From Nipponacmea schrenckii (taxonomy: Eukaryota; Mollusca; Gastropoda; Lottiidae): 64,000 bases of DNA. Under the pieces are notes generated by a model that had not been told where the DNA came from, did no database searches, and saw nothing but the letters and a program-made list of their open reading frames with translations. Shown here one piece after another: positions 1-12,800 of this stretch; the first letter of the stretch is position 1, and every line of letters starts with the position of its first letter. A program made the translations under genes and the position numbers. Location: the NCBI GenBank assembly GCA_030562195.1, contig JAUJPP010000005.1, positions 42,333,106 to 42,397,105 of the forward strand, given 5' to 3'.

Positions 1-660
1 CACCCATTCCCAAGGTTATGTTAGAGATCCTGAAAAAAAGGGAGATAAACAGTCCAGTAAATCATTTTATGCTAATGATTGTATACAAATTAAGTCCGTT
101 CTATTTTTAGAAATCCTCTTTTTCCCTTCCTTTGGGGGTTTTTGCATGCCCATTTTTGACTATTTTTTGGTCTAGAGTTGAAATTTGACGTCTAAAATTG
201 CATTTTCTTTCACAATTTCTGAGAAATTTAATTGGCAAAAGGTTATTTCTAAAAACAGTGGTTTTGTGTGCAGTGACAGTCAAGCGGATGTTGATAAAAT
301 GTAGTGGTTTACTTTCATTTTGTTTAGTTTAAAATTTTCATGGTCATGGTATATTGAAATTTTGTACAGAAACCAAGTATTGGCCTGGCTATCATGTGAA
401 AATGTTAAAAAAGGAAAAAAGGAATATAGTTAAGAATGAAATGTTGGTCTCATTAGCTAAACATCACCACTAACAGGTTGATGGAAACACAATAGATCAC
501 ATGACGAATAAATGATTAAAAAGAGAGTAATGTTTGTGAAGTTAGTTAAACAACTGAAAAATAAAATAAAGTAGTCATATATAAACTTGAAAATCTGAAG
601 TTTGTAAAGAGACTAGGTAATAGCTATAAACCAAATATAAAATACCAGTTTAAACCTTAC
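1..660. other. Partial intron 14 of the CPED1-like gene
   Basis: Sequence downstream, in minus-strand sense, of the exon 14 donor. I see no further exon in these 660 bases; the next coding exon must lie beyond the left edge. The stretch is AT-rich and non-repetitive apart from a faint similarity near 470-550 to the inverted-repeat element at 4497-4577. Confidence 0.6.
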
Positions 661-850
661 CCACTATCTCCTTGTTTGTCTTCCAGTCTGGCCTGGGACG
701 AACAACTTTTAGCAAAGGCCATGACCTTCACTAACAGTGTATTATAACCCACAGTTGCCGTGTAGTCAGTTAGGAAGGGAGAGAACTCTGGTTCTAGGTC
801 TACAGGTGGTACTGTTGATAAGTGACCTAAATAAGGCATACTGGAGGGAT
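661..850 (-). CDS. CPED1: CPED1-like exon 14 (start of cadherin-like domain)
   Basis: 190 nt, entered in phase 1 and left in phase 2. The acceptor is TTTGTTTCAG|ATCC and the donor GG|GTAAGG. It encodes residues 610-672, including VDLEPEFSPFLTDYTATV, the hallmark start of a cadherin-like beta-sandwich (FSP, then YTA). The domain is cut by the intron, and its remainder lies left of the window. Confidence 0.9.
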
Positions 851-3800
851 CTGAAACAAAAATACAATTTAATGATAGGTTGTTTATGTTGCTCTACGAT
901 TGCCTGAAACCCCTAGAGTTAAATTGTACTGGATCCTGAATCTTATAAATTACTTACTCCAGATTCTGTAAACTTGATGCTTCCTCTATTAGGAATTGAA
1001 TGAATCCTTGGGTGCTCTAGACAAAAATTTTTACATTGAGAGTTGTTGGGGCTCAATGAGAGTTGTTGGGACTCCTTGGGAGTTGTTGAGGTTCACTGGG
1101 AAACATTGGGGTTCATATGGAGTTGTTGGGACTCATTAGGTGACATCATTTGGATTCATCATTAGGGTTTGGGAGACGTTGGGGTTCATTGGGAGTCACG
1201 GGGACTCATTGAGGGGAGGCATTGGGGTTCATTGGAAGACGTTGAGATTCATAACTTTTATTTATTTTTTTCAAAAATGAAGAGAATTTAAAATGTAAGT
1301 CTCACCTTTATCACAGGGTGGTTTGGTAAAATCATCTACAAAATAAACAAAAATCTTAGAACATTAGAAAATTCTGATGCTGACTGGAGTGCTAATAAAC
1401 AGACACATACTGACTGTTAAACTTAATTCCCATATATTAAATCTATGTCCAATAAAAGGGTGGCTCTGAAGGCAAGAAGCTTTTTCAGCAATTTATAAAA
1501 CAGGCACAGATCAATGTATACCTTCAATTTTTCTACTTGGCAGTTTTTCTTCTGATTTTTCTATTATTTTAACGACGCCATCTTTAACTGGTTGTTTGGA
1601 ATCACTAAAAGATAGAGTTAAACATTCTACTATTCTATACTATATATTATGGAACTGAATTGACTTCTCCACATCATGGTCCCCTAAGTAACTTCCTCAT
1701 CCTATTAGATCCGTGACTGATTGAACCATCAGTAGAACCTCACAATAAAACACACAGAGCTACATCTTCAACAGATATTGAATGAGAACAAAATATATCT
1801 TTAGATGCCCCTCCCAGCCCCTCTCTCCTCCACGGGACAGGGGTTCTCAAAACAACAACCTGTCCTCCCAATCCTTTTCATTTTTATGTGATTAAAACAC
1901 TACATCTTAGTAGCATAACATTTGAACGTCATTTAGAAATAGAGAGCAGATATAACAAGAAACAAAAAAGCAATATCGTTGTATAACTCAATTCTTTAAT
2001 ACATTATCATTGTTACTATTAAAGAAGTGAGTTATACCATAATATAGTGTTTCTTGTTAGATATTATGTTAGTGGTATTTAAAAGTTTTTATCAAAATAA
2101 TATTGTTTTAAAAAGAACCTAAATAAAATACATACAAAGGAATGTTCATATCATCATAACTTTCTATTCTGTCTTCTTTATCTACATTGGCATAGAATCT
2201 CTCTAAACTTAACAACAAGGAATGAAGATATAAAGTGGAATGGGGTGGGGACATCCAGGGTTCCACCCTCTCTAATGTACTATTAGTATCTCTATATAAC
2301 GATTTTAATATCTTGGTATATTTTACTGATGTTGTAAGTGGATACAGCTGAAAGAAAATAAAAGAAATTATTTTTGAGTTTTGGAAACCTTTCTAAAAAA
2401 AAAAAAATAATAAAAAATAATAAATAAATAAATAAATAAATAAATAAATTAAATAAAAAAATCAATAAATAAATTAACTCCTTGACATGGCCAGTCCTTT
2501 CGCGAATATTTCCTACAGTTGCTCTTTATTACTTTGATCTTAAACCATATCCTTAAATGTCTCCAAAGTTCATCACACAGCCAGACATGACTTATATCCC
2601 TGACTCAACTTACTTTAATAAAGTTTCCCATGTTCATATGTTCTTGTCTGTTTTTTAAAATAAAATGTAAATCATCTTCCACTAAACAAACGGTTCTCTC
2701 CTTGTTACATACTTGTTGATTCTGAAACAATAACCCAGAACATTGAATTCATCTAAAATATTGAAATAATATATACTAGTATACTAAATAATGATAACTG
2801 AATATATCTCATATACTCTATAATTACATGAATAATGGTCACCCTTCTTACTTTTGACTGATAAAAGTAGAATGAATGAAAATGAAATGAAATGAATGGA
2901 GTTTTACGTCCTACTCTTCTGCACCTTATGGGCTAATGAAGACGGACATTGCCATGCAGTGTGCTATGAGAGAAATTTTGCCTAGAAAGTGGCATTAGCC
3001 TGCTCTTTTTCAATTTCCAACTGTCGAGGGATCTTTAACCTGCACAGCCTGTAGCTTAGGGCCTCGGTTTATTTTCCCATCTGAACTACTAGACGTTTTT
3101 TCCATGTCAGCCCCTCCGACCAATGGGCTGAGAAATCTGAAAGTTCACCTCGACCTTTGCCTGGATTGAACCCTTGACCCTTAATACCGAGCATGCATCT
3201 AATTCAGTGAGCCACCGTGGCTCCAACACAACTGGTAAAATGTACATGAGCAAGTAGGCATGCTGCAGACACCATATAGTCTGGGGTGGAAAGTTACCCA
3301 TAGAAAATAAAAGACACAAAATTTTTCAATGACTGGTTGAAATTAGACACAGAAAATAAACGAAACAAAATCTCTAGAGCTACTGTAATCAATCTGATGC
3401 CAAAATCAGAGAAATATCTGAAACTATCAGAAATTGAATAAGTGTTGAAAGAAATTTACAAGGCTTAATTTTATTTATATTGGATGTTATTTTATTTTAT
3501 ATATAAACTAACTGTAGTCTGTTTATTAATCTACTGCCAAGATTTATTCTTATTGAATATCTGTTTAATCAACTTCTATTCGAAACACTGTGATGGGAAT
3601 TAATCACAAAATATTTGTTTTGGAAGGTAATTTTCTCTCCAGTGTCATGAATAATTGTTAGATTATATCTTGCAGCTAGAGGCTATTATGTTTATTTATT
3701 TCTAAATTGGATGAGAAATAATTCACTTCAATTCCATGCCTGTTAATCTCTTAATATTCCTGATGGTTTAAATTTCCCTCTATACTGTCTTAATGTAAAC

Positions 3801-6800
3801 TTCCCCACAAAATGATTCTAAGATGTCCAGACAAGAATGTGGACATAGTGATGTTTATAAAGGTATGATTTACAATAACTTGACACTGTCATGACAACAG
3901 CATTACCGTATAATTCTGTGTATAATGCGCAGGATTTTACCCTTAAATGGGCCAACAAAGAGGGGGTTCGCATTATATTCATTAATAAAAAATTAATATT
4001 TTTCCCCAACGAAAATGCCGCAAATCGATGTTGAGGATCTGCCATTTTGTCTACCTTCATCGACAATCGCGGTAAAATTGATTTGTGTTAAATATCAAAT
4101 TATGATTTTATTGTCATCATCAATTTACACTTCCAAATCTAAAGTCAATGCATTAAATACAAATCCAAACAATCCTTACTTACCCCTAAAATCTGAGTCA
4201 ACCCCAGTTCATGTAACCCTTTCCCTACATCCATAGTAACAGTTGTCTTGGAAACCAACATGGCTGCTAGATCGTTCAGTATTTTCTGATGTACGAGGTA
4301 TTCGTTTAATGATGATTGTTTACCGTGGTGTGTCAAAGATCGTATCTAAAAATAGATTATATTATACTTATATTACCTCTTAACTTCCTGTTTAATGATT
4401 TAAAAATATCACAAGTAAATATGGACATGATAGTCCTATGGATAGGTGCCCATGAGTTCTCTGAATGACCTACCAATTAAGGATTCTTATTGGTGTGTAA
4501 ATGTAGTTGATCACGTGACAAACTGAATAAATAACGAAGTCATTTATGTATGTTTGTGGCGTGATCAACTACGTTTACCCACTTATAATTCTAGTGAGAC
4601 CAACGTTAATTCTTATATTTACATTCAGATACTTTATTAACGCAATTTTCACTTTTTTATGATTGGTTCCCTTGAATTTGCCACAAATCTTAGATTGTGT
4701 CATTATGTATTGCCTTGACGATGTCAATCACGTCATAGTATCACGTGACAAAGTTCATAAAAGGAAGTGCTAGTAGAAATGTAAATATTGAAAATTATTA
4801 AATTTTGTTTCATTTCATAGTCACCTATCACAGACTATCCAAAATAAAACTGAACATCAATAATACCTCAATAATGAATCTTGTATCTTTGTGGAATGCT
4901 AAGATAAGTCAAGATGAATAAATTATAATATATTTTACCTGAAGTATAAAGGGATGTAATGTTGTATTGAACACAGTCACCATTTCTAACCATTGGAAAC
5001 ATGATGGACATCTACAACATAATATACACCACATCAATAAGTTTCTTAATGATTCTATCTGGTCATATTTAATCTTATTTTACTGAACAGAAGTGAGCAA
5101 TCTTCAGAAATATTCTTTATTATTTCATGTATCTATATAGACCTAAACTTGTTGACTCTATTCCTAGTCTCTGATAGCTATTTGGACAGATATGGCTTGG
5201 GGAGAGTCAGAAAAACTAGGCACCAGTACCAAAACTTGGGAGGCAGAGGTGCGGGTTTTTTTAAATGTATTTATTTACCCCAAATCCACTAAACCTCGAT
5301 ATATTTGGAAAGATGGATATTTTTTTATTATTGATACACCTATACCCTAAACACCCACGATATCAATCTATCAATCAAATACATGTAGTGCTTTACTAAA
5401 TGCTCATTGTAAAAGTATAAATGAGACTAAGGGGATCTGGAAGGAAAATAGACAATTTGTAAATCTAGTTGTTATTTCAAAGCGAGAATGAAATGAAATG
5501 AATGGAGTTTTATGTCATACTCTTCTGCATCATTTCAAAAGTGAGGCCTCATCAGTTCAATAGCCTCATACCTCTTTACTTTCTTAACACCAACATGAAC
5601 CTCAACCAACCCACCTGATTCTGTTGTTGTTCAACCAATGTGAAGCCTCTAAATTCATCAAGGTAGTAACAATAAGATCTTGTAGTTGGTTTATTATTAC
5701 TCTAGAGTGTTCGTAACCTTTTAAATCAGAAATCACTGCCTGTAGTTCAGATAGAGTAAATGTTCTTAATGGCTGAAACAGACAAAATAATTGTTCAATT
5801 TATCTGGAATTGATCGGACCTCTTGATAGAGATTGTCAACAGGCTTCTGAGATATTCAACCTTCAGTGATAACTTGTATGACAATCTAGTAAGATTTCAA
5901 ATTTAAATTTAATCTTAAATCTTAGATTTATCACAAGATGATATTATGAAACTAGCACTCTTCTTAAAGGAATACTGCGTCTTAGAATAATATAAAATTT
6001 TAAATTTTAAACTTTGCAATAAGAGTATATATTCATCATAGATATACCTGCTGTCATAAATAACAAACAATCCATATATATACGATAAATACCAAAAAAA
6101 CATAAAAAGCATATTGATTATTAAAAAACACTTTAATAATTTTATGTGTTTTTCAATAATTACTTAGTATTGTGAGTTTTCCTGATTTTTAAGAGATTCT
6201 TGTTACTTTATGACACCAGGTAAGTTCACTGATGAATATATACACATATTGACCATTCTTGAGAACTAAAATTATTATGTTAATTTTAAGATACAGTATC
6301 ACTTTAATAAGTTTTATAAACAACATAAAGTTTTCTAACAAAAAATTTATTTTTATCTATTTCATCTGATGACTGCACATGATAAACTGTGTTAAAACTT
6401 TTTTTAGAAAGTGTTGATTTCATATATTTCCATTGATTATTCCATAATATTTCCATGTGCTTGTGATTTACATTAAATCAATGAAAAGGCATTATTCATC
6501 AGATGAAAAAATAAGTTTTTTTTAAATCTATCAAACAATTCTCTAATAATAACAGTTATCATTGATATGGAAATATCTAAAACTCATTAATATCTTTCTA
6601 TACCAAGCTGTTGTTTTCCAGTTAAAACTACTCTAATCTTTTCCTATTTATAATCACATTAGCAGGATTAAAATATAAAATATATTTCAGCACCAGCTTG
6701 TTAACATTGCCAAGAATATTTCCTCTTATTGTTTCAGATATAGTCACCGTATATCAACTTTCAAACCAATAGAGCTGAATCTAAATCTAAAAAGTTGTAA

Positions 6801-9800
6801 ATATTGGCCTGTAAATTGTAACTATCATAATAGTAAATCTAAGTCTTCTTATAAACCATGTTTCCACTGGGCCAAAAACTCGGCTTTAAGCTGGCTTTTG
6901 TGTGTTTCAACTGGTTATATTGCCAAACCATTACGGTTTTGAAACTGGCAATGTTGGATTGCAACAGAGAGGAATTTGAAATTTTTTCAAAGGTTTAGGA
7001 GCTCTTATAGGAAACAGCACGCTTTCCATCATCTCACCTTGTTTTCAATGAAGGCTGTGAAACCGTCCCAGGCCTGTCCCTCTGGGTGTAGATAGACTCG
7101 TAATGGAGAGAAAGACATGACAAGAATATTAAACATGGCAACCAAAGGTTCGTTGTTAAGGTGATATAAGTTCTCTGGCAGTAGAATACCAATACTAGAA
7201 CGTTTTACAGGTTCTATAACTCTAGAAATAGACAAGGGTAAAAATCAGATTATCTACAAACAAGGTATTAATGATTGTTTATCAATATCCAACTCTACTT
7301 AATATCATTATGACTTGAAGAACCCTGAAATATTTATGACACGCCCCCTACATGATTGACAGGTACCGGTGAGTTGTATCAAAAGCAGTTTTTTACAGTT
7401 TTTAACAGAAAAGATAGATTTATTTAAATATAAGGAATGAATGTGGATCTAGTTATCATTTTGACCCAATAAAGGATTCAATATTTATGACACGCCCCTT
7501 TATGGTCGTATATTGTTAGGGGAAAGGTAGTGCACTTGATTGACAGATACCAGTTGAATGGAAAAAGCAATGGTTTCCGGAATTTTAAAATTAAAAAATA
7601 TAAAATTTTGGAGTATTTCATCCAAAAAGATATATAAAATGAATAAATGTGAATCTTATTATTGCTATGGAAACAAACGCTGCCACAAACATCAGGCGTA
7701 TATTCCACTCTACCAACCTGTTTTTAGTATTATGTAAATGTTGACAAGGAATCAGGCGGGAGCGACTGACTGTATTATCCAGGATATAAACAGACTGGTT
7801 CCCACATTTTATAGATAATTTATTCTCTCTATCAGGAAATACAGCACAATCTAGACCATTTTTGTTTAACCATTTACCTACAAATATATACATATCAATC
7901 TTACAATTACAAAATATTTCTACTATTAAAATAGTGGTCAGTATGTTGAAGAGTGCAAATTAATGGTTTAAATTTATGGGTTTAATTGGCACAGTTTTAA
8001 CTAATAGTCACTTTAAGTCACACCTCACTGCCTCTATCTTTCTCTGTATCTGAGTATAATTCACCTCTGATTAAATTAACCATTCTGAACTCTTGGTGAG
8101 TAATGTTTCTAACCTTGTAACTTGGTCATTTATATAAGTTTTGTCAAACTGATAGCTATAGTGTTTGGGAATATTTAATATTGTTTTTCATCTTCTTCAA
8201 TATTGTGGATGATTTTATATTTAGTTTAAGAGTGTTTTCCTTATATTGTTTCAATATATTCCTGGAATTGAGATTTGGTATTAAGGTAGGTTACTTTCAT
8301 TATCTTTTGGTAGGCCTACTATTGTTTACCCTGGTTACTAGGATGGCAGCCATATTGGATATTTTGTAAGTTCTATATTTCCCAGTGTCTTTCAGTCTAA
8401 CAAATTACATTTCATATACATTATCTCCCATTTCTACAGTTTATTTTATTTATTTTACTTTTATTTTACAATTTTTATACAGTGCTATATATAATTATAA
8501 CATTTAAAAGTGCTTGACAGATTTATAAAATATACAAACTTACACACATCCTTCACCACCACACACACCCCACCATCGCACACACTCACCCTACCACACC
8601 CTTACACCCTTATCATCACAGCCAAAACACACACATACACACACACATTTCAATATATTACACAATCAGCGTTGGTTCTTAACGTCATTATGTCAGTTGC
8701 TTGGATACGTTGTAAATGTCAGACGTGAGTTCTAATCTCAATCAGTGTGTGATAGTCCGATGACCTTGAATAAGTCATCTTCACTCACAATTCCAGTCCA
8801 CCCAGCTGTAAATAGGTACGGATAATCCGGGAAAGATCAATGCCAAGAGCCTCTTGGCAAGAGGTTTGGCCAAGGACCAGATGGTAGAAAGGATCCCTGT
8901 CACTGCGGACTTGTGAAGCTAAGTTGTTATCCTTGTAAAATATAGTTGTTTCTTTCTTTGTTTCATTATGAAAAAATAATGAAAAGTAAGATAATTTAAA
9001 ACAATATCCAACTTTGACTAGAAGAAAAAGATAATAAAATTTAAATGAATGTTCAAAAATTCAAGCATATTAAAAGATCTGTCTTAAGTTGTTTTTTAAT
9101 AGTTAAAAGGGATTGTTCATTGCTATTGTTAGCTGGTAGACAGTTCCATAGTTAGCTGGTAGACAGTTCCATAGTTAGCTGGTAGACAGTTCCATAGTTA
9201 GCTGGTAGACAGTTCCATAGTTAGCTGGTAGACAGTTCCATAGTTAGCTGGTAGACAGTTCCATAGTTAGCTGGTAGACAGTTCCATAGTTAGCTGGTAA
9301 CAGTTCCATAGTTCTGGTAGACAGTTCCATATGTTAGCTGTACGTTCCATAGTTAGCTGGTAGACAGTTCCATAGTTAACTGTAGAAGTTTCCATAGTAG
9401 TGGTCTTAAGGGAAATCTGTCAAATTGTCTTTCTCCATATGTTTTTGTCCATACTCTCGGTGTTGTCAAAGTTATTGAATTTCCAGATCGTAGTGGTCTT
9501 GACGGAACATTCAGAGTCAATACATCTTGCAGATAGACCAGCGCTCGTCCATTAAGTATTTTAAAAGTATATAGAAGCAGCTTGTATTAACATCTATCTG
9601 ACTGGCAACCAATATACAATGAGATCTGGAGTCATGTGTTCATACTTTGCGTGTTATCAGTTTTGCTGTGGTATTTTGCACTCTTTGTAGTTTTGACATA
9701 ATGTTGTTGTTAACACCATATAAAAGAGCGTCACTGTAATCCATTCGAGATGTCACCAATGTCGTGACGAGTGTCTTGCATGCACTATCAGAGAGGTACT

Positions 9801-12800
9801 GTCGTATACTTCCTATCATTGGTATCTGTGAGAAGCATGATTTTACTACCGCATGTGTTTTTCCATATTTAATACATCGTTGAAATGGACACCAAGATTT
9901 TTTACGTATGATGAACTGTTGACGATCCATCAAAATGTAACTGACAATCTCTGAAGTCCTTCACGCGATGTTTAGGTGCTAACACTTTGAGTTCTGTTTT
10001 GTCCTGATTCATGTAGTTTTTCATCCATTTGTTTAGAGTTGGTAATGGATCTAATTCACAGGACTTTACGGGAGACTTCAGTTGATACGGGTTTAAATGT
10101 TGTCAGAATTGAATTGTTTTTCTGCACTAAAAATATCATCGTCTGTCACTAGGCAACCACGTGATGAGCTAAGAGTTTTTCGAATAATTTCAATTTTGCC
10201 CAGGGAAAAATCACCGAATTTTGTTTGCTAAAACTTTTTGATCTTCCATCGCTGACAAGATGGTTTCTTTCGTGTTCATTAATTTGTTCGTTGTCTTTAT
10301 AGGTTTGTTTCTGATTTAATTTATTTTGTCATTGAAGAACTGTTTCTTAGTGGTATGAAGAAGTCTGTTAACGGTCAATTAACTATCTTACTACATACAT
10401 ATATTGCATTGCATTTCCAACTTTCTTTAAAACATCTTATTTTCAGATTTCTTACACCCCTGGTTAAATATTTCCCTTTGAGTAGAGACACAGAATAAAA
10501 TAGATCAGTTGTCTGAAGATCTCTTCAAATCAAACTTCAGAGAGACACAACTAAATAGATCAGTTGTCTAAAGTCTCTACTTTTAAACTTCAGAGAGAAC
10601 AGCTAAATAGATAGTTGTCTAAAGATCTCTAAAGTCAAACTTCAGTGAGACACAGCTAAAAAAGATCAGTTGTCTAAAGATCTCTACGTCAAACTTAGAG
10701 AGACACAGGCTAAATAGATCAGTTGTCTAAAGATCTCTACATTTCAAACTTCAGTAGAGACACAGGCTAAAATAGATTAGTTGTCTAAAGATCTCTACGT
10801 CAAACTTCAGTAGAGAACAGCTAAATAGATCAGTTTCTAAAGATCTCTAAAGTCAAACTTCATGGAAAAGACTAAATAGATCAGTTGTCTAAAGATCTCT
10901 ACGTCAAACTTCAGTGAGACACAATAAATAGATCAGGTCTAAAGATCTCTACGTCAAACTTCATAAGACACAGACTGAAATAGATCAGTTGTCTAAAAAT
11001 CTCTACAAGTCAAACTTCAGTGAGACACAGGCTAAATAGATCAGTTGTCTAAAGATCTCTAAAGTCAAACTTCAGTGAGACACAGCTAAAAAAGATCATT
11101 TTTTCTAAAGATCTCTACGTCAAACTTCAAAGGGGGAACAGACTAAATAGATCAGTTGTCTAAAATCTCTACGTCAAACTTCAGTGAGACACAAATAAAT
11201 AGATCAGTTGTCTAAAGATCTCTACAAGTCAAACTTCAGTAGAGACACAGCTAAAATAGATCAGTTGTCTAAAGATCTCTACAAGTCAAACTTCAGTAGA
11301 GACACAGCTAAATAGATCATTGTCTAAAGATCTCTACGTCAAACTTCAGTAAGACACAGCTGAAATAGATCAGTTGTCTAAAGATCTCTATAAGTCAAAC
11401 TTCAGTGGGGACACAAATAAAATAGATCAGTGTCTAAAGATCTCTACTTGTCAAACTTCAGTAAGACACACACTGAAATAGATCAGTAGTCTAAAGATCT
11501 CTACAAGTCAAACTTCAGTAGAGAACAGGCTAAATAGATCAGTTGCTAAAAATCTTAAATCAAACTTAGGGGAGACACAGACTAAAATAGATCAGTTGTC
11601 TAAAGATCTCTACAAGTCAAACTTCAGGAGACACAGACTAAAATAGATCAGTTGTCTAAAGATCTCTACAAGTCAAACTTCAGTAGAGACACAGGGGAAA
11701 AAAGATCAGTTGTTAAAGTCTCTACGTCAAACTTCAGGGAAAAACACAACTAAAATAGATCAGTTGTCTAAAGATCTCTACAAGTCAAACTTCAGTAGAG
11801 ACACAGCTGAAATAGATCAGTTGTCTAAAGATCTCTACAAGTCAAACTTCAGTAGAGACACAGGCTAAAATAGATCAGTTGTCTAAAGATCTCTACGTCA
11901 AACTTCAGTAAAGACACACACTGAAATAGATCAGTTGTCTAAAAATCTCTACGTCAAACTTCAGTAGAGAACAGGCTGAAATAGATCAGTTGTCTAAAAA
12001 TCTCTACGTAAACTTAAGAGAACAGGCTAAATAGATCAGTTTTAAAAATTCTACGTCAAACTTCAGTAGAGAACGGCTAAATAGATCAGTGTCTAAAAAT
12101 CTCTACGTAAATTCGAAGACACAACTGAAATAGATCAGTATCTAAAAATTCTACGTCAAACTTCAGTAGAGAACGGCTAAATAGATCAGTTGTCTAAAAA
12201 TCTCTACGAAACTTGAAGACACAACTGAAATAGATCAGTATCTGGGGTTCTACGTCAAACTTCATAGAGAACAGACTGAAATAGATCAGTTGTCTAAAAA
12301 TCTCTACGTAAACTTCGAGAGAACAGCTAAATAGATCAGTGTCTAAAGATCTCTACAAGTCAAACTTCAGTAGAGACACAACTAAATAGATCAGTTGTCT
12401 AAAAATCTCTACGTAAACTTCATGAGACACGCTAAATAGATCAGTGTCAAAATCTCTACTTGTCAAACTTCAGTAAGAACAACTGAAATAGATCAGTTGT
12501 CTAAAAATCTCTACGTCAAACTTCAGTAAAAAACAACTGAAATAGATCAGTGTCTAAAAATCTCTACGTCAAACTTAGTAAGACACAACTGAAATAGATC
12601 AGTGTCTAAAGATCTCTACGTCAAACTTAGTAGAGAACAGCTGAAATAGATCAGTTGTCTAAAAATCTCTACAAATCAAACTTAGTAGAGACACAGGCTA
12701 AATAGATCAGTGTCTAAAGATCTCTACTCAAACTTCAGTAGAGAACAGCTGAAAAAATCAGTTGTCTAAAGATCTCTACGTCAAACTTAGTAAGACACAC

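Noticed and set aside
3107..3319. 70-codon ORF on the minus strand
   Set aside because: Lies across the SINE head; no motif.
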